A stretch of DNA of 64,000 nucleotides from JAUILH01 sp964230215 (GCA_964230215.1 CAXRGQ010000007.1:124001-188000); one strand, 5' to 3'. Numbered from the stretch's first letter, positions 29,943 to 39,578 are shown. A program made the numbers and translations. The notes: a model not told the origin generated them from the letters alone.

Positions 29943-30881
29943 TTAAAAAACTGGACATTCATAATTATGTCTATCACTGATTGGACACCCCCTGAGCCCA
30001 AGCACAATTTCATGACCTAAAGCACCTGCATACCTGACTTTTGACGTAACAAGATCGATTGCGTACCCCAGACTAAACTGCTTAAGGAAATTCACCTTAA
30101 CGAGGGCCGAAACTGCATCAGTATTCCTGTAAGACAAACCTGCTGTCAAGTTGTCTTTAAACCTAAATAACAAGCTAAAGTCAAGAGATGGAAGGCTCAT
30201 TCTAGTAAATTTCAGTAACACAGAAGGTATGATACTTAAATCTCCATTCTTAGCTGAAAATTCTTTACCCCCATTTATATAGTAGTGATGTGTCAATTTA
30301 GAGTCTGGGAAAATACTTTTAATATCATTTCTCCAAACTTGCTTTAAAACAAATCCTGCAAAGAACTTTTCATTATACAATAACAAGCCTGCATTGATGT
30401 CTGGTAAAAGCAATTTAGAACTACCATTATCAATAGCCGGGTCATTGGCATCAAAAATCAAGACCCTGCTTCTATCATATTTGTACTGTAAAAACCCAGC
30501 ATCCAAGCCCGCCGACATATTTAGTTTTCTATTCAGTTTAAAATGATATGCATAGCTTAGATTAAAATGAGTCTTGCTCACTGGCCCTGCCGCATCCGAC
30601 ATTACCTTAATACCAGCACCATGCTTTTCATTATGTCTGCTGCGTCTTTTGAATATTTGCATATTGGCATTTGCATACCCCGTTCTTGGCGCTAAATCAA
30701 ACCCAACCCATTGCATTCTGTAGCCTAATCGTATATCAAAACAGCTATTCATACCAGCAAATGCAGGGTTATGACCATATTGATTAAACATATATAAGGT
30801 CAGCTGCTCTGTTTGTTGAGCCTCTGATTTGTGCATACTTATTAGAGTGCACGCTAAAATCAATATGAATCTTTTAATCAT
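29943..30881 (-). CDS. PorP/SprF family type IX secretion membrane protein (second copy)
   Basis: A 312-residue outer-membrane protein with signal peptide (MIKRFILILACTLISMHKSEA) and the family signature: QLTLYMFNQYGHNPAFAGM, YRMQWVGF, then beta strands to HEIVLGLRG. It is clearly paralogous to the 18888-19829 protein but diverged, and has a Cys-containing tail (RHNYECPVF). The ATG at 30881 overlaps the adhesin stop as TGATG; a TTG one codon earlier (30884) is possible but less likely. Partner of the 753-residue adhesin by position and coupling; the role in its secretion is inferred from SprF. Confidence 0.88.
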   Translation of the reverse strand: MIKRFILILACTLISMHKSEAQQTEQLTLYMFNQYGHNPAFAGMNSCFDIRLGYRMQWVGFDLAPRTGYANANMQIFKRRSRHNEKHGAGIKVMSDAAGPVSKTHFNLSYAYHFKLNRKLNMSAGLDAGFLQYKYDRSRVLIFDANDPAIDNGSSKLLLPDINAGLLLYNEKFFAGFVLKQVWRNDIKSIFPDSKLTHHYYINGGKEFSAKNGDLSIIPSVLLKFTRMSLPSLDFSLLFRFKDNLTAGLSYRNTDAVSALVKVNFLKQFSLGYAIDLVTSKVRYAGALGHEIVLGLRGCPISDRHNYECPVF

Positions 30882-33142
30882 CAATATATTATTGATATTG
30901 TTCCGTTATATAAGTCAAGGTCTTTATTACCCGTTTTTAAATCAATCACATAGTAATAGGTGCCAGCTGGCAGAAATGCACCGCTTCTGGTTCCATCCCA
31001 TGGTTTTTGGTTAGTATATCCAATCGAGTGATAAACTCGTTGTCCCCACCTATCATAAACATTAACATCCATTCCCGAATAACTCTCAGCCCGAATAATT
31101 CGCCATGTATCATTATAGCCATCTCCATTTGGTGTAATGGTATTCGGAATAATTATTGGCAAATAAACAGAAACTACCACTTCATCACTTGCTGTGCATC
31201 CGTTTTCACTTACCGTTAAGGTGTAGGTGGTTGTTGAACTTGGGCTAGCGATTGGGTTAAAGATATTTGGATCATTTAATGTATTATCTGGACTCCATAC
31301 TGGCGTGCCACTTCCACTTCCATCTAGGTTGGCACTACTACCCTGCATTATAATTTGATCTTCTCCCGCCTCCACATCAACAGTCGTAACGTTAAAGGTG
31401 ATTCCATTTGAAACTACTGCATTTCCACATGATTCCTCACACTGCGCTTCACAAGTGATAATATCTCCATCGAGCAAAGTATTTACTATAATTGAGCTAT
31501 CCGACCCTGATACCAAAACATTTCCGTTTACATACCATGTCATGACAACTCCATTTGTGCAGCCACTGGGGTCTGCTTCAATTAAAACATCATCTCCTTC
31601 ACATACATCTGTAGAAGTTGTTGTGATGGTTATTGTTGGCTCTTCATTAGACCAAACTACAATCGTATTAGAAACTACCTCTTGAACACTGGCACAAGGG
31701 TCATTACTGATTAGCTCGCAATGAATTATATCGCCCGAATTAAATGTTCCTGCGTAGGTATTAGAAGCACTAGATTGTACTTGAACACCATTAACATAAA
31801 ATATATAGTTTGGATTATTCCCCCCATTTGTGCTAGTTGCTGTAATGGTAGCAGGTACACCATCACATGCTGGTGACGGGTTTGAAACAATAGAAATTGT
31901 CGGCACTTCTGTAGCGATTGACTCATCCACTAAAATATTATCTATTGAGTAAGTACAACCATTATTATCTGTAACAGTAATATTATAGGTGCCGGGCGCC
32001 AATCCATTAAACGTATTTGATGCTTGTTGCCCACCTCCATTAATTGTGTAATTAAACGGCGCCGTACCTCCATTCACATTAATGACGATACTTCCATCTG
32101 TACCACCGCAACTTGCATCAGTTATTATAGTAGCAGCACCAGAAGGCCCACCAGTGCTTCCTACAATTATATTTTGAATTACTTCTTCACAACCTTGTGC
32201 ATCCGTAACAACGACTTCATACGTACCTGCCACCAACCCGTTAAACTGATTACCGGCTTGACCAGCTCCACCATTAATACTGTATGTATACGGTGCTGTC
32301 CCTCCGGCGGTATTATTAATAATTACAGAGCCATCGGCGTTGGCACAACTGGCGTTTATAACTGCCACCGTAGAACCTGATGGCCCACCTACCGTTGTGA
32401 TTTGCTGGGATCCCATATCGAACACGCAACCATTGTCGTCAATAATGGATATATCGTATACCCCAGAAGACAAATTATTAAACTGGCCTAGGCCTTGATA
32501 AGTCGTTCCATTTATGGAATATTGGTAGGGTGCAACCCCTCCAGAAACATTGCTAATATCGATTTCACCATCAGTCGCCCCACAGTTTTGGTTTTGCGTA
32601 TTTATTGTTATAGATGGATCAACCGCTTGCCCGCTTACCTGAATAGAAAAGTCACATTCTGCCGGATTTGGCATGCCCCCTAGAACTCCATCAATCATGA
32701 CATAATATGTCGTATTTGGTGACAAAGTATTCGCCTGAACTACAAAATCCGCCGTACTACCCGACTCACAACTAGATATTTGAGTATAAGTGCTTTCGTC
32801 ACACGGTGTACCTACATCAATTATAACCGCTTGAAGTCCATTAGCATTTCCCGCTCCAGTTAAGCATGATATTCCAGATATACTTACAGAAGCAACCCCA
32901 CCCAAGTCATTTGTTACAAAAGAATACCAAACAGTATTATCTACTTCAAAACAGAAATTCCCTGTTGCAGTAGCGGCATCTGAACAACCAACGCAAATGT
33001 CAGTTGATGCACCTACGTTGCTACCTGAGTAAACTAAGCTAGGACATAAATTACTTGCGTTTAAACAATCATCATTTAGGGATTGCCCCATTGATAGGGA
33101 AACACACGTTATAACTCCGCAGCAAAATAGCCAGAATCTCAT
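30881..33142 (-). CDS. SprB-repeat surface protein with CHU_C (type B) sorting domain
   Basis: A 753-residue secreted protein. It has a signal peptide (MRFWLFCCGVITCVSLSMGQ), then an N-terminal Cys-rich beta domain (about 22-180; DDCLNASNLCPSL, VWYSFVTN, TTYYVMIDG) of the type seen at the start of many Bacteroidota T9SS cargoes. Three SprB-type repeats follow (about 184-407), then two Ig-like domains (about 410-590), a PKD-like module, and a gliding-motility-associated C-terminal domain (IPNTITPNGDGYNDTWRI, YDRWGQRVYH, AGTYYYVIDL). It is followed, with overlapping stop and start, by its own PorP/SprF gene. It looks like a small version of the giant adhesin in the same locus. Confidence 0.88.
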   Translation of the reverse strand: MRFWLFCCGVITCVSLSMGQSLNDDCLNASNLCPSLVYSGSNVGASTDICVGCSDAATATGNFCFEVDNTVWYSFVTNDLGGVASVSISGISCLTGAGNANGLQAVIIDVGTPCDESTYTQISSCESGSTADFVVQANTLSPNTTYYVMIDGVLGGMPNPAECDFSIQVSGQAVDPSITINTQNQNCGATDGEIDISNVSGGVAPYQYSINGTTYQGLGQFNNLSSGVYDISIIDDNGCVFDMGSQQITTVGGPSGSTVAVINASCANADGSVIINNTAGGTAPYTYSINGGAGQAGNQFNGLVAGTYEVVVTDAQGCEEVIQNIIVGSTGGPSGAATIITDASCGGTDGSIVINVNGGTAPFNYTINGGGQQASNTFNGLAPGTYNITVTDNNGCTYSIDNILVDESIATEVPTISIVSNPSPACDGVPATITATSTNGGNNPNYIFYVNGVQVQSSASNTYAGTFNSGDIIHCELISNDPCASVQEVVSNTIVVWSNEEPTITITTTSTDVCEGDDVLIEADPSGCTNGVVMTWYVNGNVLVSGSDSSIIVNTLLDGDIITCEAQCEESCGNAVVSNGITFNVTTVDVEAGEDQIIMQGSSANLDGSGSGTPVWSPDNTLNDPNIFNPIASPSSTTTYTLTVSENGCTASDEVVVSVYLPIIIPNTITPNGDGYNDTWRIIRAESYSGMDVNVYDRWGQRVYHSIGYTNQKPWDGTRSGAFLPAGTYYYVIDLKTGNKDLDLYNGTISIIY

Positions 33143-33146
33143 ACCA

Positions 33147-33154
33147 CAAATGTA
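33147..33154 (-). promoter_or_regulatory. Possible -7 element directly before the 753-residue adhesin
   Basis: TACATTTG on the minus strand matches TAnnTTTG exactly and ends 4 nt before the ATG at 33142. No TTG lies at the usual distance. If used, the transcript would be nearly leaderless. Confidence 0.35.
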
Positions 33155-33208
33155 GGTAATTAGAATTATTTGATCGCATCATTACTGACTAATACACGCC
33201 CTTAAATG

Positions 33209-33238
33209 TTGAACTCATCGAAGAATATTATAAATTCG
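33209..33238 (+). promoter_or_regulatory. Predicted promoter of the 2083-residue mosaic protein
   Basis: TTG (33209-33211), a 19-nt spacer, then TAAATTCG (33231-33238), one mismatch from TAnnTTTG. The leader of about 60 nt contains a small hairpin (TGTGC, loop AATA, GCACA at 33269-33282). Confidence 0.5.
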
Positions 33239-33302
33239 TCTTTTGAAATTAGAAATCTTGGTACGAAATGTGCAATAGCACACGAGAATAAACTCGATAC
33301 AC

Positions 33303-36300
33303 ATGAAAAATAGTCTACGCATAATAAGTTTAATAGCGGTTTTACTAAGCTCAATTGGGGCATATAGTCAAGGTGGAAGCCGCTCTCATATACTATATGA
33401 TCAAAATACAGGATGGTTTATAGGCCTAAATGGTGGAGCCACCTATCAAAATAAGAAACTTGGTGAAGTTGATAGATATGCCGGGTTCGGATGGGGATTG
33501 ACTTTTGGAAAAGATTGGTTGAAAAAAGATAAGTTTCTTGGCTGGGGATTAAGATATCGATTCCTAATGGGTACAACTTATGGCTTAGATGCTAAGGCAG
33601 ATACAGTAAACCTTCATCAAATGAGTGCCTTTAATGGAGGAAACCCAAGTTTGGATTATTCCAACAATGAAGGAATAATGCTTCATAACTACAGAAACAG
33701 AATAGTAGATAACAGTTTAGAATTATCGATTCACTTAAACAGATTACGTCAAAATACAGGCATAATCTTATCGGGATTTGGTGGAGTTGATTTAACTGCA
33801 TATAGTGCAAAAACAAACCAACTAGATGATTTCGGTAACAGATATATTGCGGACCCTGAAGCAGATTACGGAATTGGTGAATTGAATGGGTTTGGTGGAG
33901 AGCTGTTAGACAGAACTTTTGAGTCAGACGCTGCTTACAATGATGGTCCACAAGTTAGAGTAATGCCAACATTAGGATTTGAGGCTGGGTTCCAGTTATC
34001 TCCTAGGGCGGCACTTACATTTACCCATAGACATACATGGACATTGACTAATAGTTTTGATGGACAGATATTCGATCGAGCAGGAAACAATACAGAAAAA
34101 GGAGATGGATACTTCTATTCTGGACTTTCAATTACATGGAATCTCCATAGAGGTCGTGCGCACGTAGACCCAATCAATAACACGAATAACAACAATACTA
34201 ATAACAACTACACGTATACACCACCTAAGAAGAAGCCAATAGTTAACATCACGGATCCATATTCAAATCCGCATAATGTTACATCTCCAAACTTCAACTT
34301 AAAGGCGAATATATTTAATGTTGATGGTGCACATCAGATTACATTTAAACAAGATGGTAATACAAACTATAATTTCACATACTATCCAGCAACAAATTCA
34401 TTTTCGAGCAATGTGATATTACATCCTGGTCAAAATGTATTTGAAATTAGAGCTACCAATGAAGCTGGAAGCGACTATGAGTCTCGAGTTATAGTGTATT
34501 CTGACCCAGTGATTGTTTCTGAACCAGCCCCAATTGTATCCATTACAAACCCAGCTAATTGTCCTAAAGTAGTTAGCAGCAGCGTGTTTAATGTTACTGC
34601 CAACATCTTTAATGTTGAGATTGCTTCAAATGTTCAGTTCAAAATAAATGGGGTAAACAAAAGTGGATTCAATTTTAATCCTGTGACAAATAGCTTTAAT
34701 GCTACAATTACATTACAGGAAGGGAATAATGTAATTCAGATTGTTGGAACAAACAGTGTTGGATCTGATTCTAAGACTTGTAATATTATATATGAGCAAC
34801 CGGTTCAGACCTTTAACCCGCCGACTGTAAACATATACAATCCTGGACTAAATCCTTATACAACTAACAATAATACACAGGCTGTAAATGCTTCTGTAAC
34901 TAACATAAGTAGCGCTAGTCAGATTACCGTGAGTGTTAATGGGGTTAATGTAAACAACTTTAGTTTTAGTGGCAACACGGTTACCGTTAATACCAACCTA
35001 AACCCAGGTAATAACTATGTAACGATTACCGGTACAAACAATGATGGTGTAGCTTCTGACGCCACAACGATTATTTACAATCAGCCTAATATAGTTCAGC
35101 CACCAGTTGTGACGTATACTAATCCAACAGTAAATCCGCTAACTGTTTATAATAGCCAGTATACATTAACAGCTCAAGTGCTAAATGTGGCTAGTGCCAA
35201 CAATATTAATGTTACTGTAAATGGAATTAGCACAAACAGCTTTACTTATAGTACTTCATCGAAGACGCTTACTTTGCCGTCTAGTTTGATTCCTGGAGCG
35301 AATGTATTCCAGATTACAGCGACGAACAGTGCTGGAAGCGATTATGCATCAACAACGATTGTGTACAATCAACCAGCGCCGCAATTACCGCCGGTAGTAA
35401 CTATTACGAGTCCGACGGTTAATCCTTACACGGTTAATATTGCTCAGGCGACGGTTTTGGCAACTGTTCTAAACGTAAACAGTGCAAACGATATTACAGT
35501 TCAAGTGAACGGTCAAAACACTAATAACTTTGCGTATAATAACAATACCAAACAAGTTACTATAAACAAAAACTTAGTGTTAGGTAATAACGTGTTTAGT
35601 ATTACAGGTACTAATTCTTACGGATCAGATAATGCAAGTACAACTATTATTTTTGAGGAATTACAGCAACCGCAACCGCCTACTGTAAATATTAGCTCGC
35701 CTTCGACTAATCCTTACACAAGCACTGTAACTCATCAAACTGTAATTGCAAACGTAACAAACGTGTCATCTGCTTCTCAAATTGATGTTACTATAAATGG
35801 TGCTGGAACTAACAGTTTCTCGTTTAATGGAAGTAACACGATTACAATTCCTTCGATTGCATTAGTTCAAGGAAATAATAACATAAGCGTTACCGCAACA
35901 AACCCAGATGGTGTAGCGAGTGATAATGTGAATATTATTTATGCGCCTGTTCAAACGCCGTGTGATAAGCCAACAATAGCTATATCTCAACCAAATGTAT
36001 CACCGTTCAACTTTGTAAATGCAAATGGTTCATACACCATTGTTGCTACTGTAAATCACGTTAGTAATCTTAATCAAGTAACGGCTAAGTTAAATGGTGT
36101 TGGATTAGGTGGTGTAAGTTTAAACGGAAACCAATTGTCTATACCTGTTACCCTTCAGGCTGGCAATAATGTTATAGAGATTGATGTTGACAACAATTGT
36201 GACATTGCTCATGCTAGTGCAGTAATAACTTACAATGAAGAAACACCATGTAATCCACCATCTGTGAATATTAATTCACCTCAGAATGGATTTGTGACTC

Positions 36301-39300
36301 AAAACTCAAGTACGACATTGAATGCACAAGTAATGAACGTAAGCATTCAAAGTGATATTCAATTAACAGTAAATGGTCAAAATCAGAGTTTCTCTTATGA
36401 CTTAGCAACTCATACCTTAACTGCCAACATTAACTTAAGCGTTGGTCCTAATGTAATTGAGATTACTGGTACAAATGAGTGTGGTAAAGATGTTAAGAAC
36501 ATATCGATTAATCGTGAAGCGTGTAATGCTCCGGTAATATCGATTACTACCCCAAGTAATAATGGTAGTAGTCCGAGTCAATCTGTTGTACTTAATGCTA
36601 CGGTGACGAATGTGAATAGTTCATCTGACATTACCGTTAAAGTTGATGGGAACTCAGTTGGCTTTAACTATAACAATGGCGTTGTAACAAGCACATTAAA
36701 CTTAAATATTGGTGTTCATAATATTGAGGTTAGTGCTCAAAACAACTGTGGAAATAATGTTCAAACGATTGAGTATACTCGTGAGGATTGTCCAGTTCCT
36801 ACAATTAACATGGTTAAACCTGCTACTAACCCATTTGCGACTACTGACAACAACCTACAGGTAACTGCATACGTTACAGGCGCAAGTCAGAATGACATTA
36901 CTGTGCTATTAAACGGTAACAGTCATAGTTTCCAATTTGGTGCAGGAAATGGTAAGATCATTTTTGTAAACACCTTACAAGCAGGAAATAATGTGCTTGA
37001 AATAAAAGTAAACACACCTTGTGGAGTTGCTAGCTCAAGCACGACTGTTATTTATACTGAAGAAGTGGTGGTAGTTCCGCCTCCAGTTGTAAATATTACA
37101 AATGTACCTACAAACCCATACCCTGTTCAACAACCTACATTTACTGTAACTGGTACAGTGAGTAATATATCATCAATTAACGATATGAGTGTTACAATAG
37201 ATGGTGCGAATACATCTAATTTCACTTACTCTGCAGGACAATTTAGTATACCTGTATACGGTATTTCTTCAACTAGTACTAAAGAAATAATTGTTACAGC
37301 TACAAATGCAGGCGGATCTGATTCTGATAATGCTGGATTGCACCGAATATTCTCCAACTCAGGAGGAAATGGAAATTCTGGTGGAAACGGAAACGGGAAT
37401 GATAATGGTTCGTCAGGAGATGACATTGGAACGACTGGCACTGGTAATGGTGGTAAAGGCGATAATGGAAGCTCAGGAGGAAGTGGAAATGATAATGGCA
37501 ACAACAACGGATCAGGTAATGGAGGAAACAATGGCAACGGAAATGGCAATGGAAATTCTGGCGGAAACGGCGGTAATGGAAATGGCAACGGTAACAACGG
37601 CCATGGAAACAATGATGACGGTGTAGATAGCTCGAACCCTGGTCAAGGTGGCGGTGGTCCAAATGGCACAGATGACCCATCAGGTAACGACGATGATGAG
37701 GGCGCTAACGGCAACCAAGGATCTGGAAATGGAAACTCTGGTAATGCTGGTAATGGTTCTGGCGGAAATGGAGACTCAGGAAATAATGGAGGATCTGGAT
37801 CTGGAGGCAATGACGATGGCTCAGGAGGAAGTGGAAATGACGATGGTGACAATAACGGCTCTGGTAATGGAGGAAACAACGGCAATGGAAACGGTAATGG
37901 AAATTCTGGCGGAAATGGCGGAAATGGAAATGGTAACGGAAACAACGGCCATGGAAACAATGATGACGGCGTAGACAGCTCCAACCCTGGTCAAGGTGGC
38001 GGTGGTCCAAATGGCACAGATGACCCATCAGGTAATGACGATGATGAGGGTGCTAATGGCAACCAAGGATCTGGCAATGGAAACTCCGGTAATGCTGGTA
38101 ATGGTTCTGACGGAAACGGAAATGGAGGCTCAAATCAAGCAGCACCAGTCATAAACATGATTAATCCGTCTAATACAAGTGAAACAACCACAGCAATGTC
38201 ATATAACATTAGTGGAACAGTGACTAATATTAGCAGCTCAAATGAATTGTCTATTAGTTTGAATAACAATTCAGTTTCTACATTTAGTTTTGACCCAAGT
38301 TCAGGAGTATTCCAATTCATGGCTGTTCTAAACAGTGGGAATAATATTGTTACGATTGAAGCTCAAAACCAAGGTGGAAGTGATCAAGAAACAATATCGA
38401 TATTTTCAAACTCTGGCTCTGGTACAATCGGCTCTGGTAACGGTGGTTCTGGCAATGGTAACTCTGGAGGAAATGGAAATTCAGGCAATAATGGTAACTC
38501 AGGCGGAAACAATGGAAACGGCAACTCTGGCAATGGTAATGGTGGCGGAAACGGCGCTTCAGGCATGATTCTTAACAATGATCCTGACAACAATGATGGA
38601 AATGCCACTCAACTTAATAATGAAGAGGCTGAGAATGAGAAAAAATTCCAAGCGCTTATTGAAGAAGCAGATAATGCATTTGCTAGAAAAGATTACGCAA
38701 CTGCAAAAACCAAATATCAATCTGCCAACCAATTAAAGTCTGGTGGATATGCTCAAGATCAACTAAATAAAATAACGAGCATAGAAAAGAAAGAAGCTGC
38801 AGATAAGGCAGCTGCTGAGAAGAAGCGTCAGGAAGAAGAAGCTAGACGTAAAGCCGAAGAAGCACGTAAGCGACAAGAAGCTGAGGCAAGAGCTAAAGCT
38901 GAAGCAGATAGAAAACGTCAGGAGGAGGAAGCTAGACGTAAGGCTGATGAAGCGCGTAAGCAACAAGAAGCTGAGGCAAGAGCCAAAGCTGAAGCTGATA
39001 AGAAACGTCAGGAAGAAGAAGCCAGACGTAAAGCGGAGGAAGCGCGTAAGCAGCAGGAAGCGAATGCTAAAGCTAACGCTGAAGCAGAAAAGAAACGTCA
39101 AGAAGAGGAAGCTAGACGTAACGCTGAGGAAGCACGAAAGCGCCAAGAGGCAGAGGCAAGAGCCAAAGCAGAAGCTGACAGAAAACGTCAGGAGGAGGAA
39201 GCTAGACGCAAAGCAGATGAAGCACGTAAACGTCAAGAGGCAGAAGCAAGAGCTAAAGCTGAAGAAGCGCGCAAGCGTCAGGAAGCGGAGGCAAGAGCGA

Positions 39301-39554
39301 GAGCTGAGGCTGACAGAAAACGTAAAGAGGAAGAAGCTAGACGCAAAGCTGAAGAGGCTCGTAAGCGTCAAGAAGCAGAACGTAAGCGTAAAGAGGCAGA
39401 GGCTAAAGCACGTGCAGAAGCGGAAAGAAAGAAGAAAGAAGCTGCAGCTAAGGCTAAAGCAGAGGCTGCTGCCAAGGCTAAGGCAGAAGCAGAAAAGAAG
39501 AAAGCGGAAGAAGCTAAAAAATCCACAAACTCTAGATCAGTTGGTGGAAGATAA
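33303..39554 (+). CDS. Mosaic envelope protein: OM barrel, 12 Ig-like repeats, Gly/Asn-rich linkers, charged single helix
   Basis: A 2083-residue protein I cannot match to one family. Residues 1-22 are a signal peptide. Residues 23-285 look like an outer-membrane barrel (TGWFIGLNGGATYQNKK, FLGWGLRYRFLMGTTYGL, ending GLSITWNLHRG). An Asn-rich linker follows, then 11 tandem Ig-like repeats (about 310-1350). A Gly/Asn/Asp-rich tract (1350-1610) contains a 116-residue tandem duplication. A twelfth Ig-like repeat (1610-1700) and a second Gly/Asn tract precede a TPR-like hairpin (about 1780-1820; DNAFARKDYATAKTKYQSAN). About 240 residues of Ala/Glu/Lys/Arg helix with a 30-residue period end in NSRSVGGR. 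There is no CHU_C or other T9SS domain. It is a single gene with its own promoter and terminator. A stalk spanning or leaving the envelope is likely, but its direction is unknown. Confidence 0.75.
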   Translation: MKNSLRIISLIAVLLSSIGAYSQGGSRSHILYDQNTGWFIGLNGGATYQNKKLGEVDRYAGFGWGLTFGKDWLKKDKFLGWGLRYRFLMGTTYGLDAKADTVNLHQMSAFNGGNPSLDYSNNEGIMLHNYRNRIVDNSLELSIHLNRLRQNTGIILSGFGGVDLTAYSAKTNQLDDFGNRYIADPEADYGIGELNGFGGELLDRTFESDAAYNDGPQVRVMPTLGFEAGFQLSPRAALTFTHRHTWTLTNSFDGQIFDRAGNNTEKGDGYFYSGLSITWNLHRGRAHVDPINNTNNNNTNNNYTYTPPKKKPIVNITDPYSNPHNVTSPNFNLKANIFNVDGAHQITFKQDGNTNYNFTYYPATNSFSSNVILHPGQNVFEIRATNEAGSDYESRVIVYSDPVIVSEPAPIVSITNPANCPKVVSSSVFNVTANIFNVEIASNVQFKINGVNKSGFNFNPVTNSFNATITLQEGNNVIQIVGTNSVGSDSKTCNIIYEQPVQTFNPPTVNIYNPGLNPYTTNNNTQAVNASVTNISSASQITVSVNGVNVNNFSFSGNTVTVNTNLNPGNNYVTITGTNNDGVASDATTIIYNQPNIVQPPVVTYTNPTVNPLTVYNSQYTLTAQVLNVASANNINVTVNGISTNSFTYSTSSKTLTLPSSLIPGANVFQITATNSAGSDYASTTIVYNQPAPQLPPVVTITSPTVNPYTVNIAQATVLATVLNVNSANDITVQVNGQNTNNFAYNNNTKQVTINKNLVLGNNVFSITGTNSYGSDNASTTIIFEELQQPQPPTVNISSPSTNPYTSTVTHQTVIANVTNVSSASQIDVTINGAGTNSFSFNGSNTITIPSIALVQGNNNISVTATNPDGVASDNVNIIYAPVQTPCDKPTIAISQPNVSPFNFVNANGSYTIVATVNHVSNLNQVTAKLNGVGLGGVSLNGNQLSIPVTLQAGNNVIEIDVDNNCDIAHASAVITYNEETPCNPPSVNINSPQNGFVTQNSSTTLNAQVMNVSIQSDIQLTVNGQNQSFSYDLATHTLTANINLSVGPNVIEITGTNECGKDVKNISINREACNAPVISITTPSNNGSSPSQSVVLNATVTNVNSSSDITVKVDGNSVGFNYNNGVVTSTLNLNIGVHNIEVSAQNNCGNNVQTIEYTREDCPVPTINMVKPATNPFATTDNNLQVTAYVTGASQNDITVLLNGNSHSFQFGAGNGKIIFVNTLQAGNNVLEIKVNTPCGVASSSTTVIYTEEVVVVPPPVVNITNVPTNPYPVQQPTFTVTGTVSNISSINDMSVTIDGANTSNFTYSAGQFSIPVYGISSTSTKEIIVTATNAGGSDSDNAGLHRIFSNSGGNGNSGGNGNGNDNGSSGDDIGTTGTGNGGKGDNGSSGGSGNDNGNNNGSGNGGNNGNGNGNGNSGGNGGNGNGNGNNGHGNNDDGVDSSNPGQGGGGPNGTDDPSGNDDDEGANGNQGSGNGNSGNAGNGSGGNGDSGNNGGSGSGGNDDGSGGSGNDDGDNNGSGNGGNNGNGNGNGNSGGNGGNGNGNGNNGHGNNDDGVDSSNPGQGGGGPNGTDDPSGNDDDEGANGNQGSGNGNSGNAGNGSDGNGNGGSNQAAPVINMINPSNTSETTTAMSYNISGTVTNISSSNELSISLNNNSVSTFSFDPSSGVFQFMAVLNSGNNIVTIEAQNQGGSDQETISIFSNSGSGTIGSGNGGSGNGNSGGNGNSGNNGNSGGNNGNGNSGNGNGGGNGASGMILNNDPDNNDGNATQLNNEEAENEKKFQALIEEADNAFARKDYATAKTKYQSANQLKSGGYAQDQLNKITSIEKKEAADKAAAEKKRQEEEARRKAEEARKRQEAEARAKAEADRKRQEEEARRKADEARKQQEAEARAKAEADKKRQEEEARRKAEEARKQQEANAKANAEAEKKRQEEEARRNAEEARKRQEAEARAKAEADRKRQEEEARRKADEARKRQEAEARAKAEEARKRQEAEARARAEADRKRKEEEARRKAEEARKRQEAERKRKEAEAKARAEAERKKKEAAAKAKAEAAAKAKAEAEKKKAEEAKKSTNSRSVGGR
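34230..37350 (+). repeat. Eleven tandem Ig-like repeats
   Basis: Units are about 85-95 residues. The framework is PPxVxIxxPxxNPYT, VxAxVxNVxSAxxIxVxVNG, NxFxFNxxT, LxxGNNVxxIxxTNxxGSDxxxxxIIY. Units 7-10 carry a Cys at the start (C-x-x-P) and another before the last strand (N-x-C-G), absent from units 3-6 and 11. A twelfth copy is at about 38131-38400. Confidence 0.85.
37471..38118 (+). repeat. 348-bp-period tandem duplication in the Gly/Asn-rich tract
   Basis: The segment from 37471 recurs from 37819, an offset of exactly 348 bp (116 codons). About 300 bp of each copy align closely, including the codons for GVDSSNPGQGGGGPNGTDDP. Differences are largely silent (for example ggtgtagatagctcg against ggcgtagacagctcc), with a few Asn/Asp changes. 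The frame is kept. Confidence 0.9.
38832..39430 (+). repeat. 90-bp (30-residue) repeats encoding a charged helix
   Basis: Units start EEEARRKAEEARKRQ and continue EAEARAKAEADRKRQ. Starts at 38832, 38922, 39012 and 39102 are exactly 90 bp apart. A longer fifth unit (39192-39326) carries an extra 15 residues, and a sixth degrades into KAEAEKKKAEEAKK. The sequence has almost no hydrophobic heptad core beyond Ala, so a single charged alpha-helix fits better than a classical coiled coil. Confidence 0.88.
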
Positions 39555-39578
39555 CAGAGTTAAATCTTAAAGTAAGTG

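Noticed and set aside
38763..39371. A long minus-strand open frame opposite the charged-helix repeats.
   Set aside because: It mirrors the Glu/Lys/Arg-rich codons of the real gene, gives Ser/Phe/Leu-rich low-complexity protein and has no start context. Similar frames opposite the Gly/Asn tract (37226-38028) are artefacts for the same reason.
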